A stretch of 64,000 nucleotides of DNA from the NCBI RefSeq assembly GCF_000215745.1, contig NC_015663.1, positions 496,001 through 560,000 on the forward strand. Direction: 5' to 3'. Numbering within the stretch: position 1 is the stretch's first letter; every line of letters begins with the position of its first letter. This DNA is from Klebsiella aerogenes KCTC 2190. Lineage in GTDB: Bacteria > Pseudomonadota > Gammaproteobacteria > Enterobacterales > Enterobacteriaceae. Both the position numbers and the translations under genes were made by a program. A model generated the notes under the pieces. The model ran no database searches. It worked only from the letters and a program-made list of their open reading frames with translations, and had not been told where the DNA came from. Positions 8,749-18,552 of this stretch are shown one piece after another.

Positions 8749-8994
8749 ATGAAAAAAATAATCCTGCCTCTGCTTACCGCCGCCCTGTTGCTGCCGACCC
8801 TCACCGCGCACGCCACCTACCGCGCGGAAAAACGCCAGGATGCTCGCGATATCCGTCAGGATGCGCGCCAGAGTGGACGTGAAGAAAAACGTGAATGCGT
8901 GAGAAATGATGACAAGAGCAATATGCGCTGTCGCGAAGATAAGCGAGAAAATCGGCGCGAAGGCCGCCGCGACGCGCGTGATGAAAAGTGGTAA
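8749..8994 (+). CDS. Small secreted highly charged protein
   Basis: An 81-residue protein with a clear signal peptide (MKKIILPLLTAALLLPTLTAHA). The mature ~59 residues are extremely rich in Arg, Asp, Glu and Lys, with repeated RQDAR-type units (EKRQDARDIRQDAR, RREGRRDARDEKW) and a pair of cysteines (RECVRN, MRCRED). It is probably periplasmic. I do not recognise a family with known function. It is monocistronic, followed at once by a bidirectional hairpin. Confidence 0.7.
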   Translation: MKKIILPLLTAALLLPTLTAHATYRAEKRQDARDIRQDARQSGREEKRECVRNDDKSNMRCREDKRENRREGRRDARDEKW

Positions 8995-9007
8995 TTCGCC
9001 ATTCTAC

Positions 9008-9029
9008 AATGCCCTGGCAGCAGGGCATT
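9008..9029. terminator. Bidirectional terminator
   Basis: Perfect 9-bp stem AATGCCCTG / CAGGGCATT with loop GCAG, between the small secreted protein gene and the convergent Lrp-type gene, overlapping the latter's stop codon. Confidence 0.65.
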
Positions 9030-9501
9030 AGCGGGAAGCGTTTAACGTCTCCAGGGGGAAAGGGCGATCCTGCACCACGGTTTTCATCACCAGCGTCGAG
9101 CGTAAATGCTGCACGCCGGGCATCGCCGACAGTTTGTCATCATAGAGTTTCTGAAACGCAGGAAGATCCCGGGTGACGACGTGCATCAGATAGTCCGGAT
9201 CGCCAAACAATCGTTGCGCCAGCACAACCTGCGGGATCTCCGCCACCGCCTCCTCAAAAGCGCTGACCGCTTTTTTATCGCCCTCTTTTAACGTGGCGAA
9301 AACGATAGCCAGAAAATTGAACCCCATTTTTCCCGGGTCGAGATTGGCGCGATAGCCGGTGATCACCCCCTCTTGCTCCAGCGCGCGTAGTCGCCGGTGG
9401 CAGGGAGAGAGGCTCAAATTCACCCGCTCCGCCAGTTCAGTTATCGACAGACGACCATCGGCCTGCAGCTCAGCAAGAATTTTTCGATCTATGCTATCCA
9501 T
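9028..9501 (-). CDS. Lrp/AsnC family transcriptional regulator
   Basis: A 157-residue regulator. The N-terminal winged helix (MDSIDRKILAELQADGRLSITELAERVNLSLSPCHRRLRALEQEGVI shape, about residues 1-50) is followed by the RAM/effector domain (ANLDPGKMGFNFLAIVF...FGDPDYLMHVVTRDLPAFQKLYDDKL...STLVMKTVV). I start at ATG 9501 because the family begins with xxIDRKIL; a 14-residue longer reading is possible. It is divergent from a LysE-type exporter (139-base gap), the classic arrangement in which an Lrp-like protein senses an amino acid and activates its exporter. Confidence 0.88.
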   Translation of the reverse strand: MDSIDRKILAELQADGRLSITELAERVNLSLSPCHRRLRALEQEGVITGYRANLDPGKMGFNFLAIVFATLKEGDKKAVSAFEEAVAEIPQVVLAQRLFGDPDYLMHVVTRDLPAFQKLYDDKLSAMPGVQHLRSTLVMKTVVQDRPFPLETLNASR

Positions 9502-9639
9502 TTGGAAGATTTTCTCTTTTATCGCCGGATTATGACATAACATTGAAAGCTCATTTCGCTTCTATGTCGATATTCTTTCTCACACGATAACCTAATTTTG
9601 CGAGTGTGTGATGTCTAATATCGTTGTGGAGCGTTGCTG

Positions 9640-10251
9640 ATGGAAATAAGCCTGATCGCCAGCTTCTGGATAGTCTCATTCCTGTTGATTATTACCCCCG
9701 GTGCCGACTGGGCGTATGCCATCAGCGCCGGTATCAACGGCCGTCGCGTCGTTCCGGCGGTGATGGGGCTGATGTCTGGACATCTGCTGGCAACGATTAT
9801 CGTCGTCGCCGGCGTCGGGGTGTTAATCGCCGGTCATCCACTGGCGCTATCGGCGATCACCCTGGCGGGCGCGGCCTATTTATTGTGGCTCGGGGTCATG
9901 ATATTACGCCATCCGGCGGCGCCGGGCGCGGCGCAACAATCGGCTGGCAGCTGGAATGCGTGGGCGGTGAAGGGACTATGCATTAGCGGCCTTAATCCAA
10001 AAGTCTTTCTGTTGTTCCTCGCCCTGCTGCCGCAGTTTACCGATCCGCACGGCAGTTGGCCGCTGGCGCTGCAGATGTCGGCGCTGGGTGCGATGCACCT
10101 GATGACCTGTACGCTAATTTATCTGTTGGTCGGCTATGGGTCGCGGGCGGTACTGGCGGCCCGCCCACAGGCGGCGAAAGGAGTGAGCATGGTTTCAGGG
10201 CTTATCATGATTGCCATTGCGATTATCCTGTTTTACCAGCAGTTAAGATAA
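9640..10251 (+). CDS. LysE/RhtB family amino-acid exporter
   Basis: A 203-residue inner-membrane protein with about six TM segments. The N-terminus (IASFWIVSFLLIITPGADWAYAISAGINGRR) carries the family TPGAD/N motif in TM1, and SGLNPKVFLLFLALLPQF is the second conserved family block. Family members export amino acids (Lys, Thr, homoserine, Leu) driven by the proton gradient. GGAG lies about 9 bases before ATG 9640, so I reject the TTG six bases upstream. The divergent Lrp-type gene is its likely regulator. Confidence 0.88.
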   Translation: MEISLIASFWIVSFLLIITPGADWAYAISAGINGRRVVPAVMGLMSGHLLATIIVVAGVGVLIAGHPLALSAITLAGAAYLLWLGVMILRHPAAPGAAQQSAGSWNAWAVKGLCISGLNPKVFLLFLALLPQFTDPHGSWPLALQMSALGAMHLMTCTLIYLLVGYGSRAVLAARPQAAKGVSMVSGLIMIAIAIILFYQQLR

Positions 10252-10256
10252 TTCGT

Positions 10257-10363
10257 AAGCCGTGGCGCTTACTGGGGAAGTTGATTAGCGCCATACGGCT
10301 TCATCAACAAATATAATCCGGGCTCTCTGGTCACTATTACGTTGTTGAGCCTGACAAGCCCGG
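10257..10363. terminator. Two inverted repeats downstream of the LysE-type gene
   Basis: An imperfect palindrome (10257-10269 pairs with 10287-10301, AAGCCGTGGCGCT against AGCGCCATACGGCTT) is followed by a second (CCGGGCT 10318-10324 with AGCCCGG 10357-10363). They look like a terminator and/or a REP-type element closing the exporter gene. Confidence 0.45.
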
Positions 10364-10799
10364 GCCGTTATTTTCTGATACAACCAGAGATAAATTTCCT
10401 ATAAATCATAAGCGGTTACAGCAGAAATTGCGCTTCGCAATAACTTCTTAAAGCTTCCTAAAAACTCCGATTAAGTCTCTCATTAACTGATTACGCGAGC
10501 GGAAAATTCCGACTGCTCGATAATAAGTAAAATCTCTCTTTGAAACGTCTGCACATTTATTAACGCTATTCTCTCTACGATTTTTGCAGTATGGTTTAAT
10601 CGCTGTTGTAGTGTTGCGGTGAATGCTATCAGGTGTCTTACGCTATTTTGTATAGCAAAACATTTACGCAACGCCAACCTGTTTATTGAGGCAATTATCC
10701 TCATGGATAACGGTTTGCAGCGTTATCCAGCCAGGACTCAGTTTATCAGCCGGTAGTCTATGACCTTGCTGTAAGCGCGCATACTCAAGAGGAGAAAGG

Positions 10800-10961
10800 A
10801 TGAACAGGACGTGTAAACCTCCAGGAAAACCGATGTACATCAAATGCCTGAGCGCTTCGCATCAGGAATTCGCCTGCGTACAGCTTGCGGGCGATGAAGC
10901 CACTTCATTATATCCACAGGATTTCGCGCAGCTTTGCCGCGATAAAGTCCTTGTTACCTGA
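10800..10961 (+). CDS. Hypothetical 53-residue protein upstream of fimB
   Basis: A short open frame (MNRTCKPPGKPMYIKCLS...VLVT) preceded by a very good ribosome site, GAGGAGAAAGG, directly before the ATG. It has three cysteines and no signal peptide or TM segment. It lies 124 bases before fimB on the same strand. I do not recognise it; the case for translation rests on the ribosome site and codon openness only. The rest of 10252-11085 shows no other gene. Confidence 0.4.
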   Translation: MNRTCKPPGKPMYIKCLSASHQEFACVQLAGDEATSLYPQDFAQLCRDKVLVT

Positions 10962-11085
10962 GGGATAGTAAAAGCGATCCGCATCATGCTTATTCATAAA
11001 ATGCGCAACCTATCTTCGGATCCTGTAATAGGCCAGCCAGAGCCTATGGGATAGTAATGTACGCCTGCAAAAGAAAGGGAACATA

Positions 11086-11691
11086 ATGAAGAATAATAGT
11101 GACATTAAAAAAAGGAACTTCCTGACTCAGAATGAAATCGAGTCATTACTCAATGCTGCCAATAGCGGACCTCATGCAGCTCGTAATTATTGCCTGACAT
11201 TACTTTGTTTTATTCATGGCTTTCGTGCCAGCGAAATTTGTCGCCTGCGAATTTCAGATATTGACTTGCGTTCAAAATGTATTTACATCCATCGATTAAA
11301 AAAAGGTTTCTCAACCACTCATCCATTGCTGAATAAAGAGATCCAGGCGCTAAAGCGCTGGCTGGATATTCGTGATGAATATCCACAATCCACCAGCGAG
11401 TGGTTATTTTTATCGCGTAAGGGTAATCCTCTGTCGCGCCAACAGTTTTACCAGATCATTTCCGCCTCCGGCGATCAGGCAGGATTACCGCTGGAAATTC
11501 ACCCGCACATGTTACGCCACTCCTGCGGCTTTGCGCTGGCTAATATGGGCATTGATACGCGACTTATCCAGGATTATCTCGGCCACCGCAACATTCGCCA
11601 TACCGTCTGGTACACGGCCAGTAACGCCGGGCGCTTTTATGGTATCTGGGATAATTCCCGCGAGAAGCAAAGAATCTCGCTTTTCCAGTAA
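11086..11691 (+). CDS. fimB: FimB tyrosine recombinase
   Basis: A 201-residue tyrosine recombinase that inverts the fimS promoter switch in both directions. The catalytic set is visible: Arg in FRASEICRLR, Lys in RLKKGFSTTHPL, the H-x-x-R box HMLRHSCGF, the later His in YLGHRNIRHT and the nucleophile Tyr in VWYTASN. Length and sequence match enterobacterial FimB. It is followed by fimE and then the switch, the standard order. A GGGAAC ribosome site precedes the ATG, and a hairpin follows the stop. Confidence 0.95.
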   Translation: MKNNSDIKKRNFLTQNEIESLLNAANSGPHAARNYCLTLLCFIHGFRASEICRLRISDIDLRSKCIYIHRLKKGFSTTHPLLNKEIQALKRWLDIRDEYPQSTSEWLFLSRKGNPLSRQQFYQIISASGDQAGLPLEIHPHMLRHSCGFALANMGIDTRLIQDYLGHRNIRHTVWYTASNAGRFYGIWDNSREKQRISLFQ

Positions 11692-11700
11692 GGTAGCCTT

Positions 11701-11716
11701 ACGCCACGGATGGCGT
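11701..11716 (+). terminator. Terminator after fimB
   Basis: Stem ACGCCA / TGGCGT with loop CGGA, 9 bases after the fimB stop and followed by TTCGTT. Confidence 0.6.
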
Positions 11717-12270
11717 TTCGTTGTCGGTTCCCCTCTTACTGCCAGCCCCTGCCCGCCATCCCCGGCAAGACTGTTGCAAATTTGCTCTGTTTAGGCTGCG
11801 ATAAATTGCAGCTTTCCTCATATATAGATTTTTTCTTGCGAAACATTAATAAAAATTAACCATACGTTAAATATGTTTATTGTTCTTAAAAGTTCTTATT
11901 TAGAACATGAAAAAAAACGTTCCTATGCACCTGTAATTCATCAGGATATTAGTTCGTTATTTATTGTTAAATTAATCCTTTCAGCACATGTTTTCCGTTC
12001 AATAAATAGCTGGCATTAACTTTTTTCCTTGCTATTTTATGCACCTGCCCGCGACCTGGCACAGCTCTATTGTGGTAAAGAATAAAATAGATAAAAATAA
12101 GAATTATCGCGTAGCGGTAATTTATGTTTGTGTAAATGTAATGTGATACCTGTTGGTCTTTATCCCTCTCAAATAATACGGGCTTTCCATTCAGATTATT
12201 TTTTATGCATCCTGAGATTTTTTCTCAGGCTGTTCCTTGCGAGTAAACTTAAATTCAGGAGCTCAAAATT
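11717..12270. other. AT-rich fimB-fimE intergenic region
   Basis: About 550 bases without a credible gene. The stretch 11820-12180 is strongly AT-rich, as is common upstream of fimE where its promoter and nucleoid-protein sites lie. No specific site can be assigned. Confidence 0.45.
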
Positions 12271-12867
12271 GTGAACCGACGTCGTTTTCTCACCGCCAAA
12301 GAAGTTCAGGCAATGATGCAGGCGGCCCAGCACGGCCCAACCGGCGAACGGGATTACTGTCTGATCCTGCTGGCGTTTCGCCACGGGATGCGTATCAGCG
12401 AATTACTCGATCTGCACTATCGCGATCTCGACCTTAACGAAGGACGCATCAATGTTCGCCGCTTAAAGAACGGTTTCTCTACCGTACATCCGCTGCGTTT
12501 TGATGAACGCGAAGCGATAGAACGCTGGACACAGCAACGGGCCGGCTGGAAGGCAGCAGGCAAAAGCGACGCTCTATTTATCTCGCGCCGCGGCACCCCG
12601 CTTTCACGGCAACAGGCCTATCGCATTATCCGCGCCGCCGGGGAAGAAGCGGGAACCGTGACGCATACGCATCCGCATATGCTGCGTCATGCCTGCGGCT
12701 ATGAACTGGCGGAAAGAGGAGCTGATACCCGTTTGATACAAGATTATCTCGGACATCGTAATATTCGTCATACTGTCCGTTATACCGCCAGTAATGCAGC
12801 GCGTTTTGCCGGGATTTGGGAAAGAAACAATCTGTTAGAGGAAAATTTACAAGCGCGGAAGAAATAG
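12271..12867 (+). CDS. fimE: FimE tyrosine recombinase
   Basis: A 198-residue recombinase, paralogous to FimB, that in E. coli turns the fim switch mainly from ON to OFF. It starts with GTG (GTGAACCGACG) after a TCAGGAGCTC ribosome site. Catalytic residues: Arg in GMRISELL, Lys in RLKNGFSTVHPL, HMLRHACGYEL, YLGHRNIRHT and Tyr in VRYTASN. It ends 41 bases before the left repeat of the invertible element. In the OFF orientation seen here, the fimA promoter reads toward fimE, which can give antisense RNA over its 3' end. Confidence 0.95.
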   Translation: MNRRRFLTAKEVQAMMQAAQHGPTGERDYCLILLAFRHGMRISELLDLHYRDLDLNEGRINVRRLKNGFSTVHPLRFDEREAIERWTQQRAGWKAAGKSDALFISRRGTPLSRQQAYRIIRAAGEEAGTVTHTHPHMLRHACGYELAERGADTRLIQDYLGHRNIRHTVRYTASNAARFAGIWERNNLLEENLQARKK

Positions 12868-12908
12868 GATAACCGATTGATAAAAAGGAAAATTTTTAAT
12901 ATCGAACA

Positions 12909-13235
12909 AGTCAATTGGGGCCAAACTGTCTATATCATAAAAATGTTTTGTAATCTTTTGCAACTGACAAGTGCATATTTCATCAAAAAAAATTATATCC
13001 AATTGATTTACATTGAATTCTCCAACGACCTTTCTTTACTTATCCTCGTCAGACTATCTCGCATTCGCCCGCTTTCCGCTATCGAAGTCAAGTACGCCGC
13101 TTTTCCATTCACGGCACAATCACAGCTTTTAAATCCATAAAACAAACAATTAGAAGTATATAAATCCAAAACTAAACCAACCTTAACAAAATAAAAGCCA
13201 TAAATCCTGATGAGTCAAAATGGCCCCAATTGACT
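12909..13235. repeat. fimS: fimS invertible promoter element
   Basis: A 15-bp perfect inverted repeat bounds the element: AGTCAATTGGGGCCA at 12909-12923 and its reverse complement at 13221-13235. It contains the TTGGGGCCA core recognised by FimB/FimE in E. coli. The repeats are about 300 bp apart, as in E. coli (about 314-bp element). The element lies between fimE and fimA. The segment TGAGTCAAAATGGCCCCAA at the right end and CCAAACTGTCTATATCATAA at the left end match the E. coli arrangement as I remember it. Confidence 0.93.
12934..12963 (-). promoter_or_regulatory. fimA promoter, facing away from fimA (phase OFF)
   Basis: On the minus strand, -35 TTGCAA (12958-12963) and -10 TATGAT (12934-12939) are separated by 18 bp. 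They lie just inside the left inverted repeat and point toward fimE. In E. coli the fimA promoter has -10 TATGAT at the same distance from the repeat. Inversion would place it next to the right repeat reading into fimA, so the sequenced molecule is in the OFF state. Confidence 0.8.
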
Positions 13236-13362
13236 CATCAGTAGGGGCAAAAACTGTGCAGAACCGGCAGTCGCACCATTCGGCTGATTTATGGAATGCC
13301 TGGAAGGCAAGACGACTGCCATTTTTGGTTCGTAATATCGATTTTGTTTAAAGGAAAACAGC

Positions 13363-13911
13363 ATGAAAATCAAAACACTGGCAATCGTTGTCCTGTCAGC
13401 TCTGTCCCTGAGCTCCGCGGCGGCCCTGGCCGATACCACCACGGTAAATGGCGGAACAGTGCATTTTAAAGGAGAAATCGTCAACGCAGCCTGTGCAGTC
13501 GATGCCGGTTCTATCGACCAGACCGTTCAGTTAGGCCAGGTTCGTTCGGCAAAACTGGCTACCGCGGGCAGCACCAGCTCCGCTGTAGGTTTCAACATTC
13601 AGTTAGACGACTGTGATACCTCTGTCGCCACCAAAGCCTCTGTCGCTTTCTCTGGTACCGCGGTTGACAGCACCAACACCAGCGTTCTGGCTCTGCAGAG
13701 CTCCGCTGCTGGCGGCGCGACCAACGTCGGCGTACAGATCCTCGACAAAACCGGCACTCCGCTGGGCCTGGATGGCGCTACCTTCAGCGCGGCCACCACG
13801 CTGAACGACGGCACCAACATCATTCCTTTCCAGGCGCGTTACTACGCCACTGGCGCGGCTACTGCCGGTACTGCTAACGCAGACGCCACCTTCAAAGTGC
13901 AATACGAGTAA
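13363..13911 (+). CDS. fimA: FimA, type 1 fimbrial major subunit
   Basis: A 182-residue pilin with signal peptide ([23 protein letters not shown]). The mature chain starts [27 protein letters not shown], with the pilin cysteine pair (AACAV and LDDCDT) and the C-terminal [10 protein letters not shown] with penultimate tyrosine. It polymerises into the helical rod of mannose-binding type 1 fimbriae. It is the first gene after the fimS switch. A GC hairpin behind it probably helps make it the most abundant product. Confidence 0.96.
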   Translation: MKIKTLAIVVLSALSLSSAAALADTTTVNGGTVHFKGEIVNAACAVDAGSIDQTVQLGQVRSAKLATAGSTSSAVGFNIQLDDCDTSVATKASVAFSGTAVDSTNTSVLALQSSAAGGATNVGVQILDKTGTPLGLDGATFSAATTLNDGTNIIPFQARYYATGAATAGTANADATFKVQYE

Positions 13912-13937
13912 TTCAAACATCAGACAGGGAAGCATTC

Positions 13938-13954
13938 CGGGCCAGGATGGCCCG
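13938..13954 (+). terminator. Attenuator hairpin after fimA
   Basis: Stem CGGGCCA / TGGCCCG with loop GGA between fimA and fimI, followed by TTATCC. Partial termination here would favour FimA over downstream subunits. Confidence 0.55.
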
Positions 13955-13983
13955 TTATCCACTACGGGATTGGGGTGATAACG

Positions 13984-14523
13984 ATGCAAGGAGTGAAGAC
14001 AGGTCTGCTGATGTTTCTGTTTCCGCCGCTGGCGCTGGCCGGCAACCACTGGAACGTCACGGTGGCTGGGGGAAACATGCGTTTTCAAGGCGTCATCATC
14101 GCTGAGTCCTGCCGTGTTGAAGCCGGCGACCAGCAGATGACCGTCAATATGGGGCAGATCAGCAGTAATCGCTTTCATTCAGCCGGGGAAGATGCCAACC
14201 CGGTGCCATTCGATATTCACCTTCAGGATTGCAGCACCGCAGTCAGCCAGCATGTCGGCGTGTCTTTTCGCGGCGTGGCCGATGGCAAAAATCCGGATGT
14301 GCTCTCGGTTGGCGAAGGACCGGGTATCGCCACCGGCGTCGGCATCGCGTTATTTGATAACGAAGATCAATTGATTCCGCTGAATAGCCCGCCGGGCGCC
14401 TGGCGGCGGCTGTATACCGGCCCCACCACGCTACATTTTGTAGCCAAATATCGGGCGACCGGCAATCAGGTCACCGGGGGAGCGGCAAACGCGCAAGTTT
14501 GGTTCTCTCTGACCTATCAGTAA
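13984..14523 (+). CDS. fimI: FimI, minor fimbrial subunit
   Basis: A 179-residue pilin-like protein; signal peptide [19 protein letters not shown], mature chain [24 protein letters not shown] with the pilin cysteine pair and C-terminal [11 protein letters not shown]. In E. coli FimI is needed for, and ends, rod anchoring. I start at ATG 13984 because GGGGTG sits 6 bases before it; the GTG 9 bases upstream overlaps that site. Confidence 0.92.
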   Translation: MQGVKTGLLMFLFPPLALAGNHWNVTVAGGNMRFQGVIIAESCRVEAGDQQMTVNMGQISSNRFHSAGEDANPVPFDIHLQDCSTAVSQHVGVSFRGVADGKNPDVLSVGEGPGIATGVGIALFDNEDQLIPLNSPPGAWRRLYTGPTTLHFVAKYRATGNQVTGGAANAQVWFSLTYQ

Positions 14524-14558
14524 TTAACCAGCAAATATGCCGGAAACAGGAAACAACG

Positions 14559-15284
14559 GTGAGTACAAAAGGGGTAAACGTGAAAAAGAGACTGGGGATG
14601 ACGCGCGGACTACTGGCGGGGTTATTGATGATAGCCGCAAGCGGTTACTCCGCCTGGGCTCAGGCCGGCGTTGCGCTCGGCGCCACGCGGGTTATCTATC
14701 CGGCCGGGCAAAAACAGGTGCAGTTAGGGGTGACCAATAATGATGACAGCAGCACCTATCTGATTCAGTCGTGGGTGGAAAACGCCGACGGCGGCAAAGA
14801 TGGCCGCTTCGTGATTACGCCGCCGCTGTTCGCCATGCAGGGCAAAAAAGAGAATACCCTGCGCATCATTGACGCCACCAATAAACAACTGCCGCAGGAT
14901 CGCGAAAGCCTGTTCTGGATTAACGTGAAAGCCATCCCGTCGATGGATAAATCCAAACTGAGCGACAACACCCTGCAGTTGGCGATTATCAGCCGCATCA
15001 AGCTCTATTACCGCCCGGCGAAGCTGGCGCTACCGCCGGATCAGGCGGCGGAAAAACTGAGCTTTAGCCGCAGCGGTTCGTCGTTAACGTTGACTAACCC
15101 TACCCCTTATTACCTGACCGTCACCGAACTTAACGCCGGCACCCGGGTGCTGGAAAACGCGCTGGTGCCGCCAATGGGTAAAACCTCCGTCAAGCTGCCG
15201 CCGGATGCCGGTAGCAACATTACTTATCGCACGATTAATGATTACGGCGCGCTGACCCCAAAAATGACTGGCGTGCTGCGTTAA
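14559..15284 (+). CDS. fimC: FimC, periplasmic chaperone
   Basis: A 241-residue PapD-type chaperone, the same length as E. coli FimC. It begins at GTG 14559, giving (M)STKGVNVKKR, which aligns with the E. coli start MSNKNVNVRKS; AGGA lies 7 bases upstream. The signal peptide ends QA, then GVALGATRVIYPAGQKQVQL. The conserved NTLQLAIISRIKLYYRPAKLALPPDQAAEKL G1-strand region and NDYGALTPKMTGVLR C-terminus are nearly identical to E. coli. It folds and delivers pilins to FimD. Confidence 0.96.
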   Translation: MSTKGVNVKKRLGMTRGLLAGLLMIAASGYSAWAQAGVALGATRVIYPAGQKQVQLGVTNNDDSSTYLIQSWVENADGGKDGRFVITPPLFAMQGKKENTLRIIDATNKQLPQDRESLFWINVKAIPSMDKSKLSDNTLQLAIISRIKLYYRPAKLALPPDQAAEKLSFSRSGSSLTLTNPTPYYLTVTELNAGTRVLENALVPPMGKTSVKLPPDAGSNITYRTINDYGALTPKMTGVLR

Positions 15285-15288
15285 TACA

Positions 15289-15315
15289 GGTTTGGCCCGC
15301 CGGGCGGGCCAAACC
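15289..15315 (+). terminator. Intercistronic hairpin fimC-fimD
   Basis: A perfect 13-bp inverted repeat (GGTTTGGCCCGCC at 15289-15301, complement at 15303-15315) with almost no loop, starting four bases after the fimC stop. It could stabilise the fimC 3' end or attenuate transcription into fimD. Confidence 0.6.
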
Positions 15316-15365
15316 GCGCATAACAATAAGAACTGACAGCCGGGCGAATTGAGACCGGAGGGACT

Positions 15366-17999
15366 ATGTCACATCTCAAATATGGACAGGACCGTTTTGG
15401 TTCCCGCAGCGCGAGGCTCCGCCCACGCGCTATTTTGGCCATGGCGAAATTTCCCGTGGCGCTCTGTTTTGTCCTGCAGGCGGGCTACGCGCAGGCTGAA
15501 CTCTATTTTAACCCGCGTTTTTTAGCTGACGATCCTGCGGCGGTGGCCGATCTTTCCGGTTTCGAAAACGGGCAAGAGGTGCCGCCCGGCACCTACCGCG
15601 TCGATATTTACCTTAACGACGGCTTTATGACCACTCGCGATGTCACTTTTAACCGCGGCGAAAAAGGCCATGGTCTAAGCCCGTGCCTGACCCGCGGCCA
15701 ACTGGCGGGCATGGGGGTCAATACCGCGGCGGTGAACGGGATGAGCGCCCTCGCCGCCGACGCCTGCGTGCCGCTGACCGAACTTATCACTGATGCCACG
15801 ACGCGCTTCGATGTCGGCCAGCAGCGCCTGTACCTCACCGTGCCGCAGGCTTTTATGGGCAACCGCGCGCGCGGCTATATTCCGCCAGAAATGTGGGATG
15901 ACGGCATCAACGCTGGGCTGCTGAACTACAACTTCACCGGTAACAACGTCCATAACGATACCGGCGGCAGCAGCAACTACGCTTATTTAAACCTGCAAAG
16001 CGGCCTCAATCTCGGTGCCTGGCGGCTGCGTGATAACACCACCTGGAGCTACAGCAGCGGCGGCAGCAGTTCCAGCAATGAGAACAAATGGCAACACGTC
16101 AACACCTGGCTTGAGCGCGACATCACACCGCTACGCTCGCGCCTGACCCTCGGCGATAGCTACACCAACGGCGATATTTTCGACGGCATAAACTTCCGCG
16201 GCGCCCAGCTGGCGAGCGATGACAACATGCTGCCGGATAGCCAGAAGGGCTTTGCGCCGGTGATCCATGGCATAGCCCGCGGCACCGCGCAGGTGTCGAT
16301 CAAACAAAACGGCTATGAGATTTACCAGAGCACGGTCCCGCCGGGCCCGTTCACCATTAACGATCTCTATGCCGCAGGAAACGGCGGCGATCTGCAGGTG
16401 ACGATTAAAGAAAACGACGGCACCAGCCAGGTCTTCAGCGTGCCGTGGTCAACGGTGCCGGTACTGCAGCGCGAAGGGCACACCCGGTACGCGCTGACCG
16501 CTGGCGAATATCGCAGCGGCAACGATCAGCAAGAAGAGCCGAAGTTCTTTCAGAGTACCGTGTTACACGGTCTGCCTGCGGGCTGGACGCTATATGGCGG
16601 TACGCAGCTCGCCGACCGCTACCGCGCCTTTAATCTCGGCGTGGGGAAAAATATGGGCGATTTCGGCGCCGTGTCGCTGGATGTCACCCAGGCCAATGCC
16701 ACCCTACCCGACGACAGCGATCATCAGGGGCAGTCAATTCGCTTCCTCTATAACAAGTCGCTGAGCGATGTCGGCACCAATATCCAGCTGGTGGGCTATC
16801 GCTACTCTACTAAAGGTTATTACAGCTTTGCCGATACTACCTACCGCCGGATGAGCGGTTACGACGTAGAGACCCAGGATGGCGTAATCCAGGTGAAGCC
16901 GAAATTCACCGATTACTACAACCTCGCCTACAACAAGCGCGGCAAAGTGCAGCTAAGCGTCACCCAACAGTTGGGGCGTACCGCCACGCTCTATCTGAGC
17001 GGCAGCCATCAGACCTACTGGTCGACCGGCAAGGCGGACCAGCAGCTGCAGGCCGGGCTCAACGCGGCGGTGGACGACATCAACTGGACGCTGAGCTACA
17101 GCCTGACCAAAAACGCCTGGCAGCAGGGCCGCGACCAGATGCTGGCGGTCAACGTCAATATTCCGTTCAGCCACTGGCTGCGTTCCGACAGCAAATCGGT
17201 ATGGCGGCACGCCAGCGCCAGCTACAGCATGTCGCACGATCTTGATGGTCGGATGACCAATCTGGCGGGACTTTACGGCACCCTGCTGGAAGACAATAAC
17301 CTGAGCTATAGCGTGCAGACCGGCTACGCCAGCGGCGGCGAAGGCGATAGCAGCGGCACCGGCTACGCGGCGCTGAACTATCGCGGCGGCTACGGCAACG
17401 CCAATGTCGGCTACAGCCGCAGCGACGGTTTCAAACAGCTCTACTACGGCGTCAGCGGCGGTGTGCTGGCCCACGCTAACGGCGTGACCCTGAGCCAGCC
17501 GCTGAATGACACGGTGGTGCTGGTGAAAGCGCCCGGTGCCGGTGATGTCAAAGTGGAAAACCAGACCGGGGTGCGTACCGACTGGCGCGGCTATGCGGTG
17601 CTGCCTTACGCCACCGAATATCGCGAAAACCGGGTGGCGCTGGATACCAATACCCTTGCCGATAACGTCGATCTCGATGACGCGGTGGTCAGCGTTGTCC
17701 CTACCCACGGCGCTATCGTACGGGCGGACTTCAAAGCCCACGTCGGGGTCAAGTTACTAATGACGTTGACCCATAACGGCAAACCAGTGCCGTTTGGCGC
17801 GATGGTCACCTCTGGCAGCAATCAGAGCGGCAGTATCGTGGCCGATAACGGCCAGGTCTACCTGAGCGGGATGCCGCTCGCCGGCAGCGTACAGGTGAAA
17901 TGGGGCGAAGGCGCGGACGCCAGCTGTATGGCCAGCTACCGCCTGCCGGAAGAGAGTCAGCGGCAGGCGCTGAGCCAGCTATCGGCAGAGTGCCGTTAA
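15366..17999 (+). CDS. fimD: FimD, outer-membrane usher
   Basis: An 877-residue usher (E. coli FimD 878). A long basic N-terminal leader is followed by [40 protein letters not shown] (chaperone-subunit binding domain), the barrel signature [33 protein letters not shown], and the two C-terminal domains ending with a Cys pair (ASCMASYRL...LSAECR). It secretes and polymerises FimA, F, G and H. It stops 7 bases before fimF. Confidence 0.96.
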   Translation: MSHLKYGQDRFGSRSARLRPRAILAMAKFPVALCFVLQAGYAQAELYFNPRFLADDPAAVADLSGFENGQEVPPGTYRVDIYLNDGFMTTRDVTFNRGEKGHGLSPCLTRGQLAGMGVNTAAVNGMSALAADACVPLTELITDATTRFDVGQQRLYLTVPQAFMGNRARGYIPPEMWDDGINAGLLNYNFTGNNVHNDTGGSSNYAYLNLQSGLNLGAWRLRDNTTWSYSSGGSSSSNENKWQHVNTWLERDITPLRSRLTLGDSYTNGDIFDGINFRGAQLASDDNMLPDSQKGFAPVIHGIARGTAQVSIKQNGYEIYQSTVPPGPFTINDLYAAGNGGDLQVTIKENDGTSQVFSVPWSTVPVLQREGHTRYALTAGEYRSGNDQQEEPKFFQSTVLHGLPAGWTLYGGTQLADRYRAFNLGVGKNMGDFGAVSLDVTQANATLPDDSDHQGQSIRFLYNKSLSDVGTNIQLVGYRYSTKGYYSFADTTYRRMSGYDVETQDGVIQVKPKFTDYYNLAYNKRGKVQLSVTQQLGRTATLYLSGSHQTYWSTGKADQQLQAGLNAAVDDINWTLSYSLTKNAWQQGRDQMLAVNVNIPFSHWLRSDSKSVWRHASASYSMSHDLDGRMTNLAGLYGTLLEDNNLSYSVQTGYASGGEGDSSGTGYAALNYRGGYGNANVGYSRSDGFKQLYYGVSGGVLAHANGVTLSQPLNDTVVLVKAPGAGDVKVENQTGVRTDWRGYAVLPYATEYRENRVALDTNTLADNVDLDDAVVSVVPTHGAIVRADFKAHVGVKLLMTLTHNGKPVPFGAMVTSGSNQSGSIVADNGQVYLSGMPLAGSVQVKWGEGADASCMASYRLPEESQRQALSQLSAECR

Positions 18000-18006
18000 G
18001 GAACGC

Positions 18007-18540
18007 ATGATGATGAAAAAACCACTTAACCTGTTTGGCGCCGTCCTGACGCTGGTCTGCGCCAACGCCTTTGCGGCGGACAGCACCATCACCATCAGCG
18101 GCTACGTGCGCGACAACGCCTGCGCGGTGGCCACCGAATCGAAAGAGTTTACCGTCGATCTGATGGACAACGCCGCGAAGCAGTTTAACGCCGTCGGCGC
18201 GACCACGCCGCTGGTGCCGTTTCGCATCGTGCTGTCGCCCTGCGGCAGCTCGGTGACGGCGGTCAAAGTCGGCTTTAACGGCACCCCGGATAGCGACAAT
18301 AACGACCTGTTAAAAATCGACGGCGGCGCCTCTGCGGCGGCGGGGATGGCGGTGCAGATCCTCAACGGCCAGCAGACGATGCTGCCGGTCAACGCGCCCT
18401 CTTCGTCGATCGCCTGGACCACCTTAACGCCGGGGCAGACCAACACCCTCGGTTTTTACGCCCGGCTGATGGCAACCCGCGTACCGGTGACCGCCGGTCA
18501 CGTCTACGCCACCGCCACCTTTACCCTTGAATTCCAGTAA
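18007..18540 (+). CDS. fimF: FimF, tip fibrillum subunit
   Basis: A 177-residue minor pilin with signal peptide [23 protein letters not shown] and mature [37 protein letters not shown], close to E. coli FimF. Three successive ATG codons occur; AAGGA 5 bases before the first favours 18007. It connects the FimA rod to FimG-FimH at the tip. It is 12 bases before fimG. Confidence 0.93.
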   Translation: MMMKKPLNLFGAVLTLVCANAFAADSTITISGYVRDNACAVATESKEFTVDLMDNAAKQFNAVGATTPLVPFRIVLSPCGSSVTAVKVGFNGTPDSDNNDLLKIDGGASAAAGMAVQILNGQQTMLPVNAPSSSIAWTTLTPGQTNTLGFYARLMATRVPVTAGHVYATATFTLEFQ

Positions 18541-18552
18541 CCGGAGGCTGAG

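Noticed and set aside
10483..10704. 73-codon minus-strand frame upstream of fimB
   Set aside because: No ribosome site and low-complexity AT-rich codons; probably chance.
12877..13140. 87-codon frame inside the fim switch
   Set aside because: It overlaps the invertible element and its promoter; inversion would destroy it.
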